From contig RKRN01000109.1 of NCBI GenBank assembly GCA_007571365.1, positions 1 through 64,000 on the forward strand: 64,000 nt of DNA. Direction: 5' to 3'. Positions 45,499 through 54,669 of the stretch are shown here, piece after piece; within the stretch, counting starts at the first letter, position 1; every line of letters starts with the position of its first letter. Source of the stretch: Candidatus Latescibacterota bacterium. GTDB lineage: Bacteria; Latescibacterota; UBA2968; UBA8231. The position numbers and the translations under genes are program-made. Under the pieces are notes generated by a model that did not search any database, was not told the origin of the DNA, and worked only from the letters and a program-made list of their open reading frames with translations.

Positions 45499-46974
45499 TT
45501 ACTCCGGAATTTTTAGTGCCCGGACCTCAATTCCGGTAGCGGGTCGCCAAAACCAGAAAAACGCAAACTGACCTTCCTCCAGTTCGGAAACAGAGCGCAC
45601 AAATTGCTCCAACGAAGTAACGCGTTCTTGATCCACCTCGGTAATCACATCGTTCGCTTGAATCCCTTTGTCGGCGGCTAACCCCTCTGGATCTACTTCA
45701 ACTACCATCACCGGCTCCTCGCCTCGTGCAAAATCCAGTTCAGCCGCCAACTCGGTCGCCAATTCGGCGGGCAAGGTTTTAACTGAAATCCCTAGCTTTG
45801 CTAGCCGCTGATGGCCTTGGGAAAGGAGCCGGTCTTCTTCGCGCTCGCCGAGCACCACGGCGACTTGGTGGATCTGATTTTGGCGCATGACTTGCAGGCT
45901 GACCGTCTCGTTTGGGTCGCGGCTGTAGATCAGCGTCTGCAAGTGGTTGAAGTGGTTCACCTCGATACCATCGAGCGACAGGACGACGTCCCCGATGAGC
46001 AGACCACCGCGTGCGGCCGGGCTGTTGGGCTGCACATCTTTGAGGTAAACGCCGCGTGGCCGGTCAAGGTCGAGGCTGTGTTCGCGGATTAGCTCTGGGG
46101 TCATCTCGGATTCCATGGTCACGCCCAAGTAGCCGCGGACGATCCGCCCGTGGACCAGCAGATCATCCACTACCTCGTACGCTAGGTTGATCGGCACAGC
46201 TAGCCCATAGCCGATATAGTAACCAGTGCGCGTTGAAATGGCCGTGTTGATTCCTACGACTCGGCCCTGTAGGTCGAGTAAAGGGCCGCCGGAGTTGCCG
46301 GGGTTGATCACGGCATTGGTCTGGATAAAACTCTCGATGGCGTAACGGTTTTCTTCGGCGCTTCTGGGGTTGAAAATACCTGCTTGGCGCCCTAGGGCAC
46401 TGACGATGCCGTGCGTCAGTGTTGAACCCATGCCCAAGGGGTGGCCAATGGCCAGCACCCAATCGCCGATTTGCAAGCGGTCTGAGTCGGCCAACAGCAC
46501 AGTAGGTAACCCCTGCGCCTCAACCTTGAGCAGGGCGATGTCAATCAGTGAATCAAAGCCGATGACCTCAGCCTGATAGGTGCGGCGGTCCGAGAGGGTG
46601 ACTTGGATGGAGTCGGCCTCGGCGACGACGTGGTAGTTGCTCAGAATATAGCCATTGGAGCTAACGATAGTGCCGGAGCCTAGGCCGCGAAAGTCTTCGG
46701 GGATTTCCGGGTGGAAGGGGGGCAGTGTGCGCTTTGGCCGCGATCGGGCCGTCGCCGCTATCAAAACTACGGCTGGCCTCGCTTGTTCGTAGGCGTGGCG
46801 GAAAGCCCTGCTGAGACCCGCGATTGGCTGAGTGCTCTCCTCTGGCACTTGCGCTCCAGCCGGGTGTGCGCCCGCGAGCAACGCGGCGATAAGGGTGCTG
46901 CCCACCCACGGACGACAAATGCTGAACAGGGTGGAGGAGTTGTCGAGCCTGACGGCGCGGTGAAGACGCTTCAT
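45499..46974 (-). CDS. Periplasmic HtrA/Deg serine protease with two PDZ domains
   Basis: 491 residues. Signal sequence within the first ~42 residues (WVGSTLIAALLAGAHPAGA). The trypsin-like triad is visible: His in SNYHVV, Asp in LIDIALLKV, Ser in GNSGGPL. PDZ1 covers ~280-370 (RGYLGVTM...DVVLSLDGIEV) and PDZ2 the C-terminus (GLAADKGIQANDVITEV). Periplasmic protein quality control. ATGA overlap with the sigma-54-type regulator. Confidence 0.93.
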   Translation of the reverse strand: MKRLHRAVRLDNSSTLFSICRPWVGSTLIAALLAGAHPAGAQVPEESTQPIAGLSRAFRHAYEQARPAVVLIAATARSRPKRTLPPFHPEIPEDFRGLGSGTIVSSNGYILSNYHVVAEADSIQVTLSDRRTYQAEVIGFDSLIDIALLKVEAQGLPTVLLADSDRLQIGDWVLAIGHPLGMGSTLTHGIVSALGRQAGIFNPRSAEENRYAIESFIQTNAVINPGNSGGPLLDLQGRVVGINTAISTRTGYYIGYGLAVPINLAYEVVDDLLVHGRIVRGYLGVTMESEMTPELIREHSLDLDRPRGVYLKDVQPNSPAARGGLLIGDVVLSLDGIEVNHFNHLQTLIYSRDPNETVSLQVMRQNQIHQVAVVLGEREEDRLLSQGHQRLAKLGISVKTLPAELATELAAELDFARGEEPVMVVEVDPEGLAADKGIQANDVITEVDQERVTSLEQFVRSVSELEEGQFAFFWFWRPATGIEVRALKIPE

Positions 46975-48536
46975 TCGAGGTTGTATTCGTTCAGCTTCCG
47001 GTAGAGTGTGCGAGTGCTGATGCCGAGGATGGCGGCGGCCTTCCGGCGATTGCCGCCGACGCGGTCGAGGGCCTGTTCGATGGCTTCTCGCTCGCGGTCT
47101 TTGAGCGTGGGCAAAGGTTCAATAGCTGCGTTTTCGTGGACGCGTATTGCCGCGGGTTTCTGGGAGTCTGCGGGATGGTAAGGAGCGTCCTCAACCGGAT
47201 AGATCGGTTCCTCCGAGGCGACCGGTCGAACGGCCCTTGGCGTTACGGGAGGCGTAGAGGATGGCATCACGGAGGCATTGCCCTCGACCGCAGCTCTTAG
47301 CTCGGCGACCTCGCGCTTGAGATCCAAGAGCGCAAAGTAAATCAACTCGCGCTCGGATTGGTCGGGCGTCTTGTTGGTCGGCACGGGCAAATGGCGCGTG
47401 GGCTGGATCCCGAGATGAGATAATAGGTCTTCGGGTTCGACGAGGGTACGCGGGGCGAGAAATACCAAGTGCTCGATTAAGTTGCGCAACTCGCGCACAT
47501 TGCCAGGCCAAGCATAGTTTTGCAAAAGGTCCAGGGCCGCCGCCGAGAACCCTTCTAGACGGCTTTTGTTGTCTTGGGTCAGTTCGCTGATGAAGTGCTC
47601 GATCAAGAGGGGAATGTCCTCGGCTCGGCGGCGCAGCGGCGGAATGTCGAGCTCGACGACCTTGAGACGGTGGTATAGGTCGAGGCGGAACTCGCGTTGT
47701 TCAACCGCCTTTTGTAGATCGCGGTTGGTCGCGGCGATGACGCGAAGGTCCACTGAGACCGACGCGCTGCCGCCGATGCGGACCACCTCGCGCTGCTCGA
47801 GGACCCGCAAGAGGCGCACTTGCGCCGCCAGCGACATCTCGCCGATTTCGTCTAGAAAGACCGTTCCACTGTTTGCTTGTTCAAAGATACCTCGGTACTG
47901 AGTGCGGGCGTCGGTAAAGGCTCCCTTCTCGTGCCCGAAGAGTTCGTTCTCCAGCAGATTCTCCGGAATGGCACCGCAGTTGAGCGGGCGAAAAGGACGG
48001 TCGCGTCGGCTGCTGTAGCGATGTAGAGCTTCGGCAACTAAGTCCTTGCCCGCGCCGCTTTCGCCCGTCAGAAGAATAGAGGAAACCGGCGTCGGTGCCA
48101 CGATTAAGATGCGTTCGCGCAGTTGGCGCATTAAGGGCGACTGACCTATCAGTTCGGCCCCGTGCAAAAAGTCTCCTCGCTCTAGTAGCTGGTCCAGATG
48201 GCGACGCAGGACTGCGGCCTCAAAGGGCACGGCAATTTGGTCTTTGAGAGGCGAATCCCACAAAAGTCGGTCCCAGTTTTCATCGACGTTGCCCAAGCCC
48301 AGCATGGGCACATCGCGGTACTGGCCGAGCGCGGCGACGCCCTCGGCGAGGACGGCGGGCGCAAGCTCCAGATCAAAGGCGACCAGATCCACGCTGCGCC
48401 GCAGTAGCCGCCCTAGCGCATCGCCGTTAGCCGCGCTGAGTACGCGCAGCCGCACACCGTGGACTGCGGCCTTGAATTCCGCTTCCAACTCTACTCGCTG
48501 GGTCAGTAGTAGAATGTGACGTTGAGTCGGGGGCAC
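46971..48536 (-). CDS. Sigma-54-type AAA+ regulator with degenerate receiver domain
   Basis: 521 residues. N-terminal ~120 residues fold like a response-regulator receiver but lack the paired acidic residues and the conserved Lys (VPFE in place of KPF), keeping only an Asp (D55), so phosphorylation is doubtful. The AAA+ domain has Walker A GESGAGKD (158-165), GAFTDA (205-210, where GAFTGA contacts sigma-54), Walker B FLDEIGE and the arginine-finger region. C-terminal Fis-type helix-turn-helix (GGNRRKAAAILGISTRTLYRKL). GTG start. It sits between a TPR gene and htrA. Confidence 0.85.
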   Translation of the reverse strand: MPPTQRHILLLTQRVELEAEFKAAVHGVRLRVLSAANGDALGRLLRRSVDLVAFDLELAPAVLAEGVAALGQYRDVPMLGLGNVDENWDRLLWDSPLKDQIAVPFEAAVLRRHLDQLLERGDFLHGAELIGQSPLMRQLRERILIVAPTPVSSILLTGESGAGKDLVAEALHRYSSRRDRPFRPLNCGAIPENLLENELFGHEKGAFTDARTQYRGIFEQANSGTVFLDEIGEMSLAAQVRLLRVLEQREVVRIGGSASVSVDLRVIAATNRDLQKAVEQREFRLDLYHRLKVVELDIPPLRRRAEDIPLLIEHFISELTQDNKSRLEGFSAAALDLLQNYAWPGNVRELRNLIEHLVFLAPRTLVEPEDLLSHLGIQPTRHLPVPTNKTPDQSERELIYFALLDLKREVAELRAAVEGNASVMPSSTPPVTPRAVRPVASEEPIYPVEDAPYHPADSQKPAAIRVHENAAIEPLPTLKDREREAIEQALDRVGGNRRKAAAILGISTRTLYRKLNEYNLE

Positions 48537-48558
48537 GATACTCTCCGCGGGCGTGGCT

Positions 48559-51500
48559 TCAGTTGAGGGTTTCTAGCTGGCGGCGCAGGGCATCGATCCG
48601 CTCGCGGGCTAGCCGTCCCTGCGGACTCTGGCCCCCTTCGCGACGTGTGATGCGCTCGTAGATGGTCACGGCCGTGGCGTGTTCGCCCAGCGACTCGTGG
48701 CAGTGGGCGCGCTGGAAATCCGCCGAGGTGATCCACATGCTGAGCCCTTGGCTACCGTGGTAACTGACTTTGTAATAGGCTTGAATCGCCTTGCGGTACT
48801 CGCCCATATTCTGATAGGATTCGCCAATGTAAAACCGGGCTTCTGAGGCACTGTTACCATCAAGTAACTGTTGGGAGAGTAGCTCGTCTAGCTGTTCAAT
48901 GGCTTGGGCGTATTGGCCCTTATTCTTGAGGATGATACCCAGTTCGAGTTGGAGCTCGATGGCTTTGGGATGCTCGGGGTATTGGCTCAGTAGCTGATCG
49001 GCTACTTGGTGAGCGGCCTCGTACTCGTGGGCACTTTGGTAGCTTTTGAGCAGTTTCCACATCGCATCTTGGGCCTGATCACTACCGACTTCTGGCGCGT
49101 CCAAGGCGTGTTTGTAGGCCCCTGCCGCTTGCAGGAAGTTGTGCAGCGAAAAGTGGTAGTCCCCCAAGCGCAAGTAGGCGTCGGCTACCTGAGGACTCGC
49201 CGGATACTCTCGTACAAAGCGCGATATGGCCTCCAATGCGAACGCCGCCCCCTCCTCGCTAGGCCTCGCCTTGTTTCGCTTCCACAGGGTTATGGCCATC
49301 CAATAGGCTCCGTCGTCGGCCCATGTGTCTCCTTGCTTTTCTACCTCTCGAAACAACTCGTAAGACTTTTTGTAGTTACCAGCCTGCAAATAGTGTTTCC
49401 CCTCTTCAAGCCGGAAGTGTTGACGCCACTCCGTTTCTTCCTTGAACCGCTTGGCAAATTGCTTGGCTAGCTTGCGTGCTTCCTCGATGCGCTTGAGTTG
49501 GAATAAGGAGAGGACGGCTTGTCCGTGGATCAAGGCGTCCTCGCTTTGCTTCAGCAAGGGCCGATAGAGTCGGTAGGCTTGTTTGTATTGCTTGAGGGCA
49601 AAGGCGATGTGGCCGGCCCGCGCCGAGGCTTCGGTCGCCAATCCGCTGGAGGTAAATTCTTGGCCGACCTTGCGGAAGAGCCGAAAGGCGTCGTCTTCCT
49701 GACCCAACCTTAGTTGCAGTACTGCTTGGGCGAAGTAGATGCTGTCTAGTCCAGCCGGGTTTGGCTCTTCGGCGAGTATTTGCCGATAGGTCTCCATGGC
49801 CTCGCCATAGCGGTTGAGATGGTGATAAGCGCGGCCAATTCGTCGAAGAATCGGTTCTCTGTCGTCGGAGATTGTCGAGTTGGAGACTAGTGGTCTATAT
49901 AGCTCGACGGCGGCGGCGTACTGGCCGAGCTGAAAATAGGTATCGCCCAACAGTTTCTGGGCGGCGCGGCGCTGGGGAAAGGCCGGGTAGCCCCAGCGCA
50001 ATTCTTGCAGTCGGGCAATGGCTTCTTGGGTCCGCTCCTGCGCTAAGCGGATATGGCCCAGTTCAAAGAGCACCGGTGCTGTCAGCGGATTATTGGGATA
50101 GTCTCGCAGAACGCGCTCGAGCAAATCGGCCGCTGCTTTGTGTCGACCTTTTTGCACTAGGCAAAGACTCTTGCCGTATAGAGCGTGGGGTACTAGTGGA
50201 CTGTTGGAAGAGAGCCGACGAAGCTGATCGTAGGCCGCAATGGCTCCGTCGAACCAAGTAGTATCAGTCTCGCCGAGTTGGCGGCGAACATCGCCTAGCT
50301 GTAAAAGGGCTTGGTCTAGATGGACACTGTGCTCTTTGGCAAACTCGGCGACAAAAGCGGCAATCCCCTCTTCGAGCGTCAACAATCGCAGCGGGGCGGG
50401 GCGGTCTTCGGCTTCAAGTTTAATGAGGCTAAGTCGTGTGCGCCGGGCCCAAGTGCCGGCGGTGGGGGCTTGTTCGACGAGAACGCGGTATTCCCGCAGG
50501 GCTAGCTCCCGTAGCGAGTCTGCGCTGGCCGGCTGCGCTTCTAACTGGCGTTGGCGGGCGAGTCGGAGTAGGCTTTCGGCCAGAAAGTACTGTGCCTCAT
50601 CCTTGTAGGGGTCGTCTGGATAGGCCCTGGCATAGTGTTTGAAAAATTGGATAGCCGCGACAAAATCGTGGTGCGCGAACAGCTCCCGGGCGACCGCTAG
50701 CTGCACTAGCTGACGCGACTTGCCGCTCAGCTCATCGAGCCAGGCTTTTTGCAAGGCCCGGCTAAGGTCGCCCGGGTCCAAGACGGTAAATTCGCGTAGG
50801 TATTCGATTCGCTGGCGCACCTTTTCGCTCTGGTGGTCGGCGGGGAAGAGTTCGAGGAAGGCCACGTACTCGCGCAGTGCCGCACGCGGTTGTCCGCTTT
50901 GCTCAAGGGTTTGAGCGAGGGCGAGCTGCGCTTTGGTCGCCACTTCGTCCTGACCCGAAGCTAGTTGGCGATAGAAAGATATGGCTTCTTCGTAGTAGCC
51001 GGTTGAGGCGTAGAGGGCGGCGAGTTCGAAGCGCACGGCGTTGGCATCGGCGGCCGCCTCGGCTTCCTGTAGGTAACGGCGGTACCAAGTTATCGCATGG
51101 CTGTGGAAAGCGGCGATCCCTTCTCCGAAAGTTAATAACCGCAGCGAATCGGAGCTGTCCTCGGCTTCGCTGTCGCCGCGCCGCTTATAGAGGGCTCCTA
51201 GTTCCCTCAGCGCACTAATGGCTTCAGGGCTGTTGCCGGCTTGGATCAATCCTTGAAAAAGGCCTACTGCGCGGGCGAATTGTCCGGTTTGGCCCAGAAC
51301 GATGGCTCGGCCTAGCTGTGCCTTGAGGTAAGCGGGGTGGCCGGGTTGAAGCATGGTGCTCAGCTTGTCGTAATGGGCGATGGCTTCGCGCGTCTGATGA
51401 CTCTGGCGTCGGGCGTCGGCCAGCCCTAGGAGCGCACTTTCTTTGAGAGCGCGGTCGCCGATTTTGTTAAAGGCCCGCTGATAGGCGTCCCCGGCTTGGC

Positions 51501-52290
51501 TAAAAAGGCGCGAGTTATAGAGATAGTCTGCGCGGTCTAGAGAGGCACTGTCGGTCTGCGCCGCCTTGGGAAAGAGCCGCTCCAGCGACTTGAACTGCTT
51601 CTCCGCGTTTTCCCTGTTGCCCATAAAGAGAGCGATGCGTCCTCCGAGGAGTAGGGCACTAGGAGCGAGAGAAGGTGGTGGTTTAGTGGCGGCGATTTGC
51701 CCGAGGAGTTGTTGGGCTTCTGCGGCCCGACCAGCCGCAAAGTGCAACTGGGCCAGCCGATAGCGCGCCAGATGCGCTTGGTCGGACCTCGCGTAATCGG
51801 CCAGCAGACGTCCATAAGCAGCTTCGGCTTGCCGCAAATTTTCGGCGCGGGTATAATTAGCCGCTGCTTCAATCAAGGCACTGGCGGCGAAATCGCTGGT
51901 GCTGAAACGACGCTGCAACTCTTCGTACGATCGGGCAGCCAGCAGGTATTGACCTTGCTCGGCCAAACAAGCCGCGCGCTCGCGCCGTGCGTTGGCGGCG
52001 TTCAACAAGTGATCGGGATGTTCGAGGTAAAACGTCTCGTAGGCTGGTGCCGCTAGGTCACAACGGCCGCTCTGGCGGTACGCACGCGCTAGCATCAGTC
52101 GGGCCTCAGCTAGCTGCGGACTATCGGGATAATTGCGAACAAACTCGGCGAATAGCCCAGCGGCCGTGGCGTAGTCGCCGGCATCCCGGAAGAGATTGCG
52201 GGCTAGTTTGAAGTCGTCCTCTGCGCTCGCTTGCGCCCAACTCTGGGTGCTTAGGCAGAGGAGAAGCACTAATATCAACTTTGGCAACAT
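48559..52290 (-). CDS. Giant secreted TPR-repeat protein
   Basis: About 1243 residues. Signal peptide from ATG 52290 (MLPKLILVLLLCLSTQSWAQA), with AGGA six bases upstream; an in-frame TTG 12 bases earlier is less likely. The remainder is almost entirely tetratricopeptide repeats, recognisable by recurring AxxYpxLLxxYPxSxxxxxAxYxLG patterns (DYATAAGLFAEFVRNYPDSPQLAEARLML and many later copies). BamD/YbgF/Tol-associated TPR proteins share the opening motif. It probably scaffolds a periplasmic or outer-membrane complex. Co-transcription with the regulator 22 bp downstream is likely. Confidence 0.85.
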   Translation of the reverse strand: MLPKLILVLLLCLSTQSWAQASAEDDFKLARNLFRDAGDYATAAGLFAEFVRNYPDSPQLAEARLMLARAYRQSGRCDLAAPAYETFYLEHPDHLLNAANARRERAACLAEQGQYLLAARSYEELQRRFSTSDFAASALIEAAANYTRAENLRQAEAAYGRLLADYARSDQAHLARYRLAQLHFAAGRAAEAQQLLGQIAATKPPPSLAPSALLLGGRIALFMGNRENAEKQFKSLERLFPKAAQTDSASLDRADYLYNSRLFSQAGDAYQRAFNKIGDRALKESALLGLADARRQSHQTREAIAHYDKLSTMLQPGHPAYLKAQLGRAIVLGQTGQFARAVGLFQGLIQAGNSPEAISALRELGALYKRRGDSEAEDSSDSLRLLTFGEGIAAFHSHAITWYRRYLQEAEAAADANAVRFELAALYASTGYYEEAISFYRQLASGQDEVATKAQLALAQTLEQSGQPRAALREYVAFLELFPADHQSEKVRQRIEYLREFTVLDPGDLSRALQKAWLDELSGKSRQLVQLAVARELFAHHDFVAAIQFFKHYARAYPDDPYKDEAQYFLAESLLRLARQRQLEAQPASADSLRELALREYRVLVEQAPTAGTWARRTRLSLIKLEAEDRPAPLRLLTLEEGIAAFVAEFAKEHSVHLDQALLQLGDVRRQLGETDTTWFDGAIAAYDQLRRLSSNSPLVPHALYGKSLCLVQKGRHKAAADLLERVLRDYPNNPLTAPVLFELGHIRLAQERTQEAIARLQELRWGYPAFPQRRAAQKLLGDTYFQLGQYAAAVELYRPLVSNSTISDDREPILRRIGRAYHHLNRYGEAMETYRQILAEEPNPAGLDSIYFAQAVLQLRLGQEDDAFRLFRKVGQEFTSSGLATEASARAGHIAFALKQYKQAYRLYRPLLKQSEDALIHGQAVLSLFQLKRIEEARKLAKQFAKRFKEETEWRQHFRLEEGKHYLQAGNYKKSYELFREVEKQGDTWADDGAYWMAITLWKRNKARPSEEGAAFALEAISRFVREYPASPQVADAYLRLGDYHFSLHNFLQAAGAYKHALDAPEVGSDQAQDAMWKLLKSYQSAHEYEAAHQVADQLLSQYPEHPKAIELQLELGIILKNKGQYAQAIEQLDELLSQQLLDGNSASEARFYIGESYQNMGEYRKAIQAYYKVSYHGSQGLSMWITSADFQRAHCHESLGEHATAVTIYERITRREGGQSPQGRLARERIDALRRQLETLN

Positions 52291-52373
52291 ATCGATCCTC
52301 AAGAGTATGTCAATCTGACACTTATATTATCTATAAATGTAAATATAGTAAAATGCGGTCAAGGTGTGCAGCG

Positions 52374-53231
52374 ATGGAGAGTCTATTGGTCGAAAAAGCA
52401 TACGGAAAAATAAATTTAGGGCTTAAGGTTGTTGGCCGCCGCCCCGATGGCTACCACGAGATTCTCAGTGTGGCTCAATGCGTGGACTTAGCGGATGTCT
52501 TGTATTTTGAATTAGCTTCCTCCGATCAGTTGACCTGTAGCCTCGATAGCCTAGCGACGGGGCCAGACAATTTGGTATGCCGTGCAGTTGACGCCTTTCG
52601 TGCTCAGCTCGACCGCCCGGCTCAGTCTTTCCGCATCCACTTAAAAAAGAATATACCCATAGGCGCGGGTCTAGGCGGGGGTAGTGCCGACGCAGCCGCG
52701 ACCCTGCGAGCACTCAATCGCTTCTATGACCAGCCATTCTCAAACGCAGACCTCTGCCAGATCGCCGCCACCCTTGGCTCAGATATTCCCTTCCTAGTGG
52801 AAGGCGGCACCGCTCTAATGAGAGGCCGAGGCGAGATACTCGAACAGCTTGGTTGGGAGGGCTCGGTTTTTTACGTGTTGGCATACCCCGAAGTCGAGAT
52901 CAGCACGGCGTGGGCGTATGGCCAACTTGGCCCCATCTTGACAGAAAATTCTCCCTATTTTAACTTTATTGTTTCCCTGAGCGGCGGGTGCGTTGACCGC
53001 GATAGGTTATTTGAAGTGCTGGAGAACGACTTCACGCCCGTGGTAGATCGCACCTATCCCATCGTCGCAGAACTTCGTTCTCAACTGGACCGAGTGAGTG
53101 CTCGCGCTACGTCCATGTCGGGCAGCGGCTCCACTGTTTACGGTATCTTCGACGACCGGAAAACCGCCTCTCAGGCGTACAACGCACTGCAAAGGCAAGG
53201 TTGCCGGTCTTTTTTATGTCAGCCGGTCTAA
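52374..53231 (+). CDS. ispE: 4-diphosphocytidyl-2-C-methyl-D-erythritol kinase
   Basis: 285 residues from ATG 52374, selected for its AAGGTG ribosome site and because EKAYGKINLGLKVVGRRPDGYHE is the canonical GHMP start. ATP-binding PIGAGLGGGSADAAATL and the third motif SMSGSGSTVYGIF are intact. Fourth step of the MEP isoprenoid pathway in the cytoplasm. Followed by tRNA-Gln and rplY, a common arrangement (ispE upstream of the L25-Pth pair). Confidence 0.95.
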   Translation: MESLLVEKAYGKINLGLKVVGRRPDGYHEILSVAQCVDLADVLYFELASSDQLTCSLDSLATGPDNLVCRAVDAFRAQLDRPAQSFRIHLKKNIPIGAGLGGGSADAAATLRALNRFYDQPFSNADLCQIAATLGSDIPFLVEGGTALMRGRGEILEQLGWEGSVFYVLAYPEVEISTAWAYGQLGPILTENSPYFNFIVSLSGGCVDRDRLFEVLENDFTPVVDRTYPIVAELRSQLDRVSARATSMSGSGSTVYGIFDDRKTASQAYNALQRQGCRSFLCQPV

Positions 53232-53261
53232 TCCAAGGTAGTGCGAGGCACACAGATAGGT

Positions 53262-53336
53262 AGCCCGGTCGTTCAATTGGTAGGACAACGGATTTTGGTT
53301 CCGTTTATCGAGGTTCGAGTCCTCGCCGGGCTGCCA
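53262..53336 (+). tRNA. tRNA-Gln (anticodon TTG)
   Basis: Acceptor AGCCCGG pairs with CCGGGCT, discriminator G, CCA encoded. The anticodon loop TTTTGGT gives TTG, decoding CAA and CAG. T-arm GGTTCGAGTCC is standard. Confidence 0.95.
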
Positions 53337-53381
53337 TTATGCCATTGATATTTGAATTAAGTCTTTTGAGGAGATTTTTCG

Positions 53382-54080
53382 ATGCCGCAAGTTCCGCTAC
53401 AGATCCAAGCGCGCGAGCAGGTTGTGCTCAAAGTTCAGTCCCGCCAAGAGCAGGGCAAAGGGCCGGTGGGCCAGATGCGTCGCCTACAGGGCCAGTTACC
53501 CGGGGTGATATACGGCCACAATCAGCCTGCTGAGTCCTTCAAGACGGATGCTCATACCTTGGAACGCATCCTGAGCCGGGGCGGGAAAAACGCGATCATC
53601 TTGGTTGAACACGAAGAGTCCGATAAGGCCTCTGAGCAGGCCCTGATTCGCGACATCCAATACCACAAGGTGCGCGGCGATGTGCTGCATTTAGACCTTC
53701 TACGCATCGATCCAAGCGAGACGCTGCGCGCCAATGTTCCAATCTTGACAGAGGGAGTGCCCGAAGGCGTCCGCAACGAAGGCGGGGCCTTGCAGCAGAC
53801 GCTGACCTCAATCGAAATGGAATGCGTTGTGTCGGAAATGCCCTCCCTGGTGGTGATCGACATTTCTTCTTTGGTTATCGGTGATAGTCTGCACGTGGGC
53901 GATCTCATTGAACAAGAGCCGCGCATTACCACCGAGCTAGATCGCACGATTGTTAATATCTTGACTCCGCGCTTGATCGCTGCCGAGGAAGAAGCCGAAG
54001 AGGCCGAAGCTCCCGAAGGTGAAGAAGAGGCCGTCAGAGATGGCGAGGGCGGCGAAGAAGAGGCAGGCGGCAGGGAGTAG
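53382..54080 (+). CDS. rplY: 50S ribosomal protein L25 (Ctc/TL5 long form)
   Basis: 232 residues. The L25 domain (RRLQGQLPGVIYGHNQPAESFKTD...IRDIQYHKVRGDVLHLDLLRI) binds 5S rRNA, followed by the C-terminal TL5-type beta domain and an acidic tail (EEAEEAEAPEGEEEAVRDGEG). ATG preceded by GAGG. pth follows 2 bp later. Confidence 0.95.
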   Translation: MPQVPLQIQAREQVVLKVQSRQEQGKGPVGQMRRLQGQLPGVIYGHNQPAESFKTDAHTLERILSRGGKNAIILVEHEESDKASEQALIRDIQYHKVRGDVLHLDLLRIDPSETLRANVPILTEGVPEGVRNEGGALQQTLTSIEMECVVSEMPSLVVIDISSLVIGDSLHVGDLIEQEPRITTELDRTIVNILTPRLIAAEEEAEEAEAPEGEEEAVRDGEGGEEEAGGRE

Positions 54081-54082
54081 AT

Positions 54083-54640
54083 TTGCAAGTAGCCTTAGGT
54101 TTGGGCAATCCCGGTGTACGCTACGCATCAACGCGGCACAACATAGGATTTATGGTGATAGATCGCCTAGCGGCCCGCTGTGGTGTTGGCTGGCAGTATC
54201 AAGCAGACGTACAGGGCCAAGTGGGCCAAGTGGTGCTGGGCGGTCAGGAAGTGTTATTGGTCAAGCCCCAGACCTATATGAACCGCAGCGGCTGCACCGC
54301 CGCGGCCCTTTGCGCCCAATGGGAGGTCCCCCCCGAAGATGTAGTGGTCGTTTTCGACGATTTCCTTCTTGACTTCGGGCGTCTGCGCTTTCGCCGTGGA
54401 GGCAGTGATGGTGGGCACAACGGTTTGGCTTCGGTTCTCGAAACACTCAACACGGAGGCGGTGCCGCGTCTGCGCCTAGGGATCGGTATCCCACCCGCAG
54501 GTGCGGACATCATCGACTACGTCCTAGCTCCGTTTTCCCCAGCAGACGAGGTAGAATGCTTGATTGAGCGAGGGAATGCGGCGCTTGAAGTGTACTACGC
54601 CGAAGGCATTGAGGTGGCCATGAACCGGTTCAACGGTTAA
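54083..54640 (+). CDS. pth: Peptidyl-tRNA hydrolase
   Basis: 185 residues. Bacterial Pth pattern: [23 protein letters not shown] with catalytic His20, [46 protein letters not shown] start 2 bp after rplY. It releases tRNA from stalled peptidyl-tRNA. Confidence 0.96.
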   Translation: MQVALGLGNPGVRYASTRHNIGFMVIDRLAARCGVGWQYQADVQGQVGQVVLGGQEVLLVKPQTYMNRSGCTAAALCAQWEVPPEDVVVVFDDFLLDFGRLRFRRGGSDGGHNGLASVLETLNTEAVPRLRLGIGIPPAGADIIDYVLAPFSPADEVECLIERGNAALEVYYAEGIEVAMNRFNG

Positions 54641-54648
54641 GAGATAAA

Positions 54649-54667
54649 GTAACCGAGGGAGGGTTAC
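54649..54667 (+). promoter_or_regulatory. Hairpin presenting the hppA ribosome-binding site
   Basis: GTAACC and GGTTAC form a 6-bp stem around a GAGGGAG loop, so the purine-rich Shine-Dalgarno element sits at the loop just before ATG 54670. This may modulate initiation. Confidence 0.35.
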
Positions 54668-54669
54668 AA

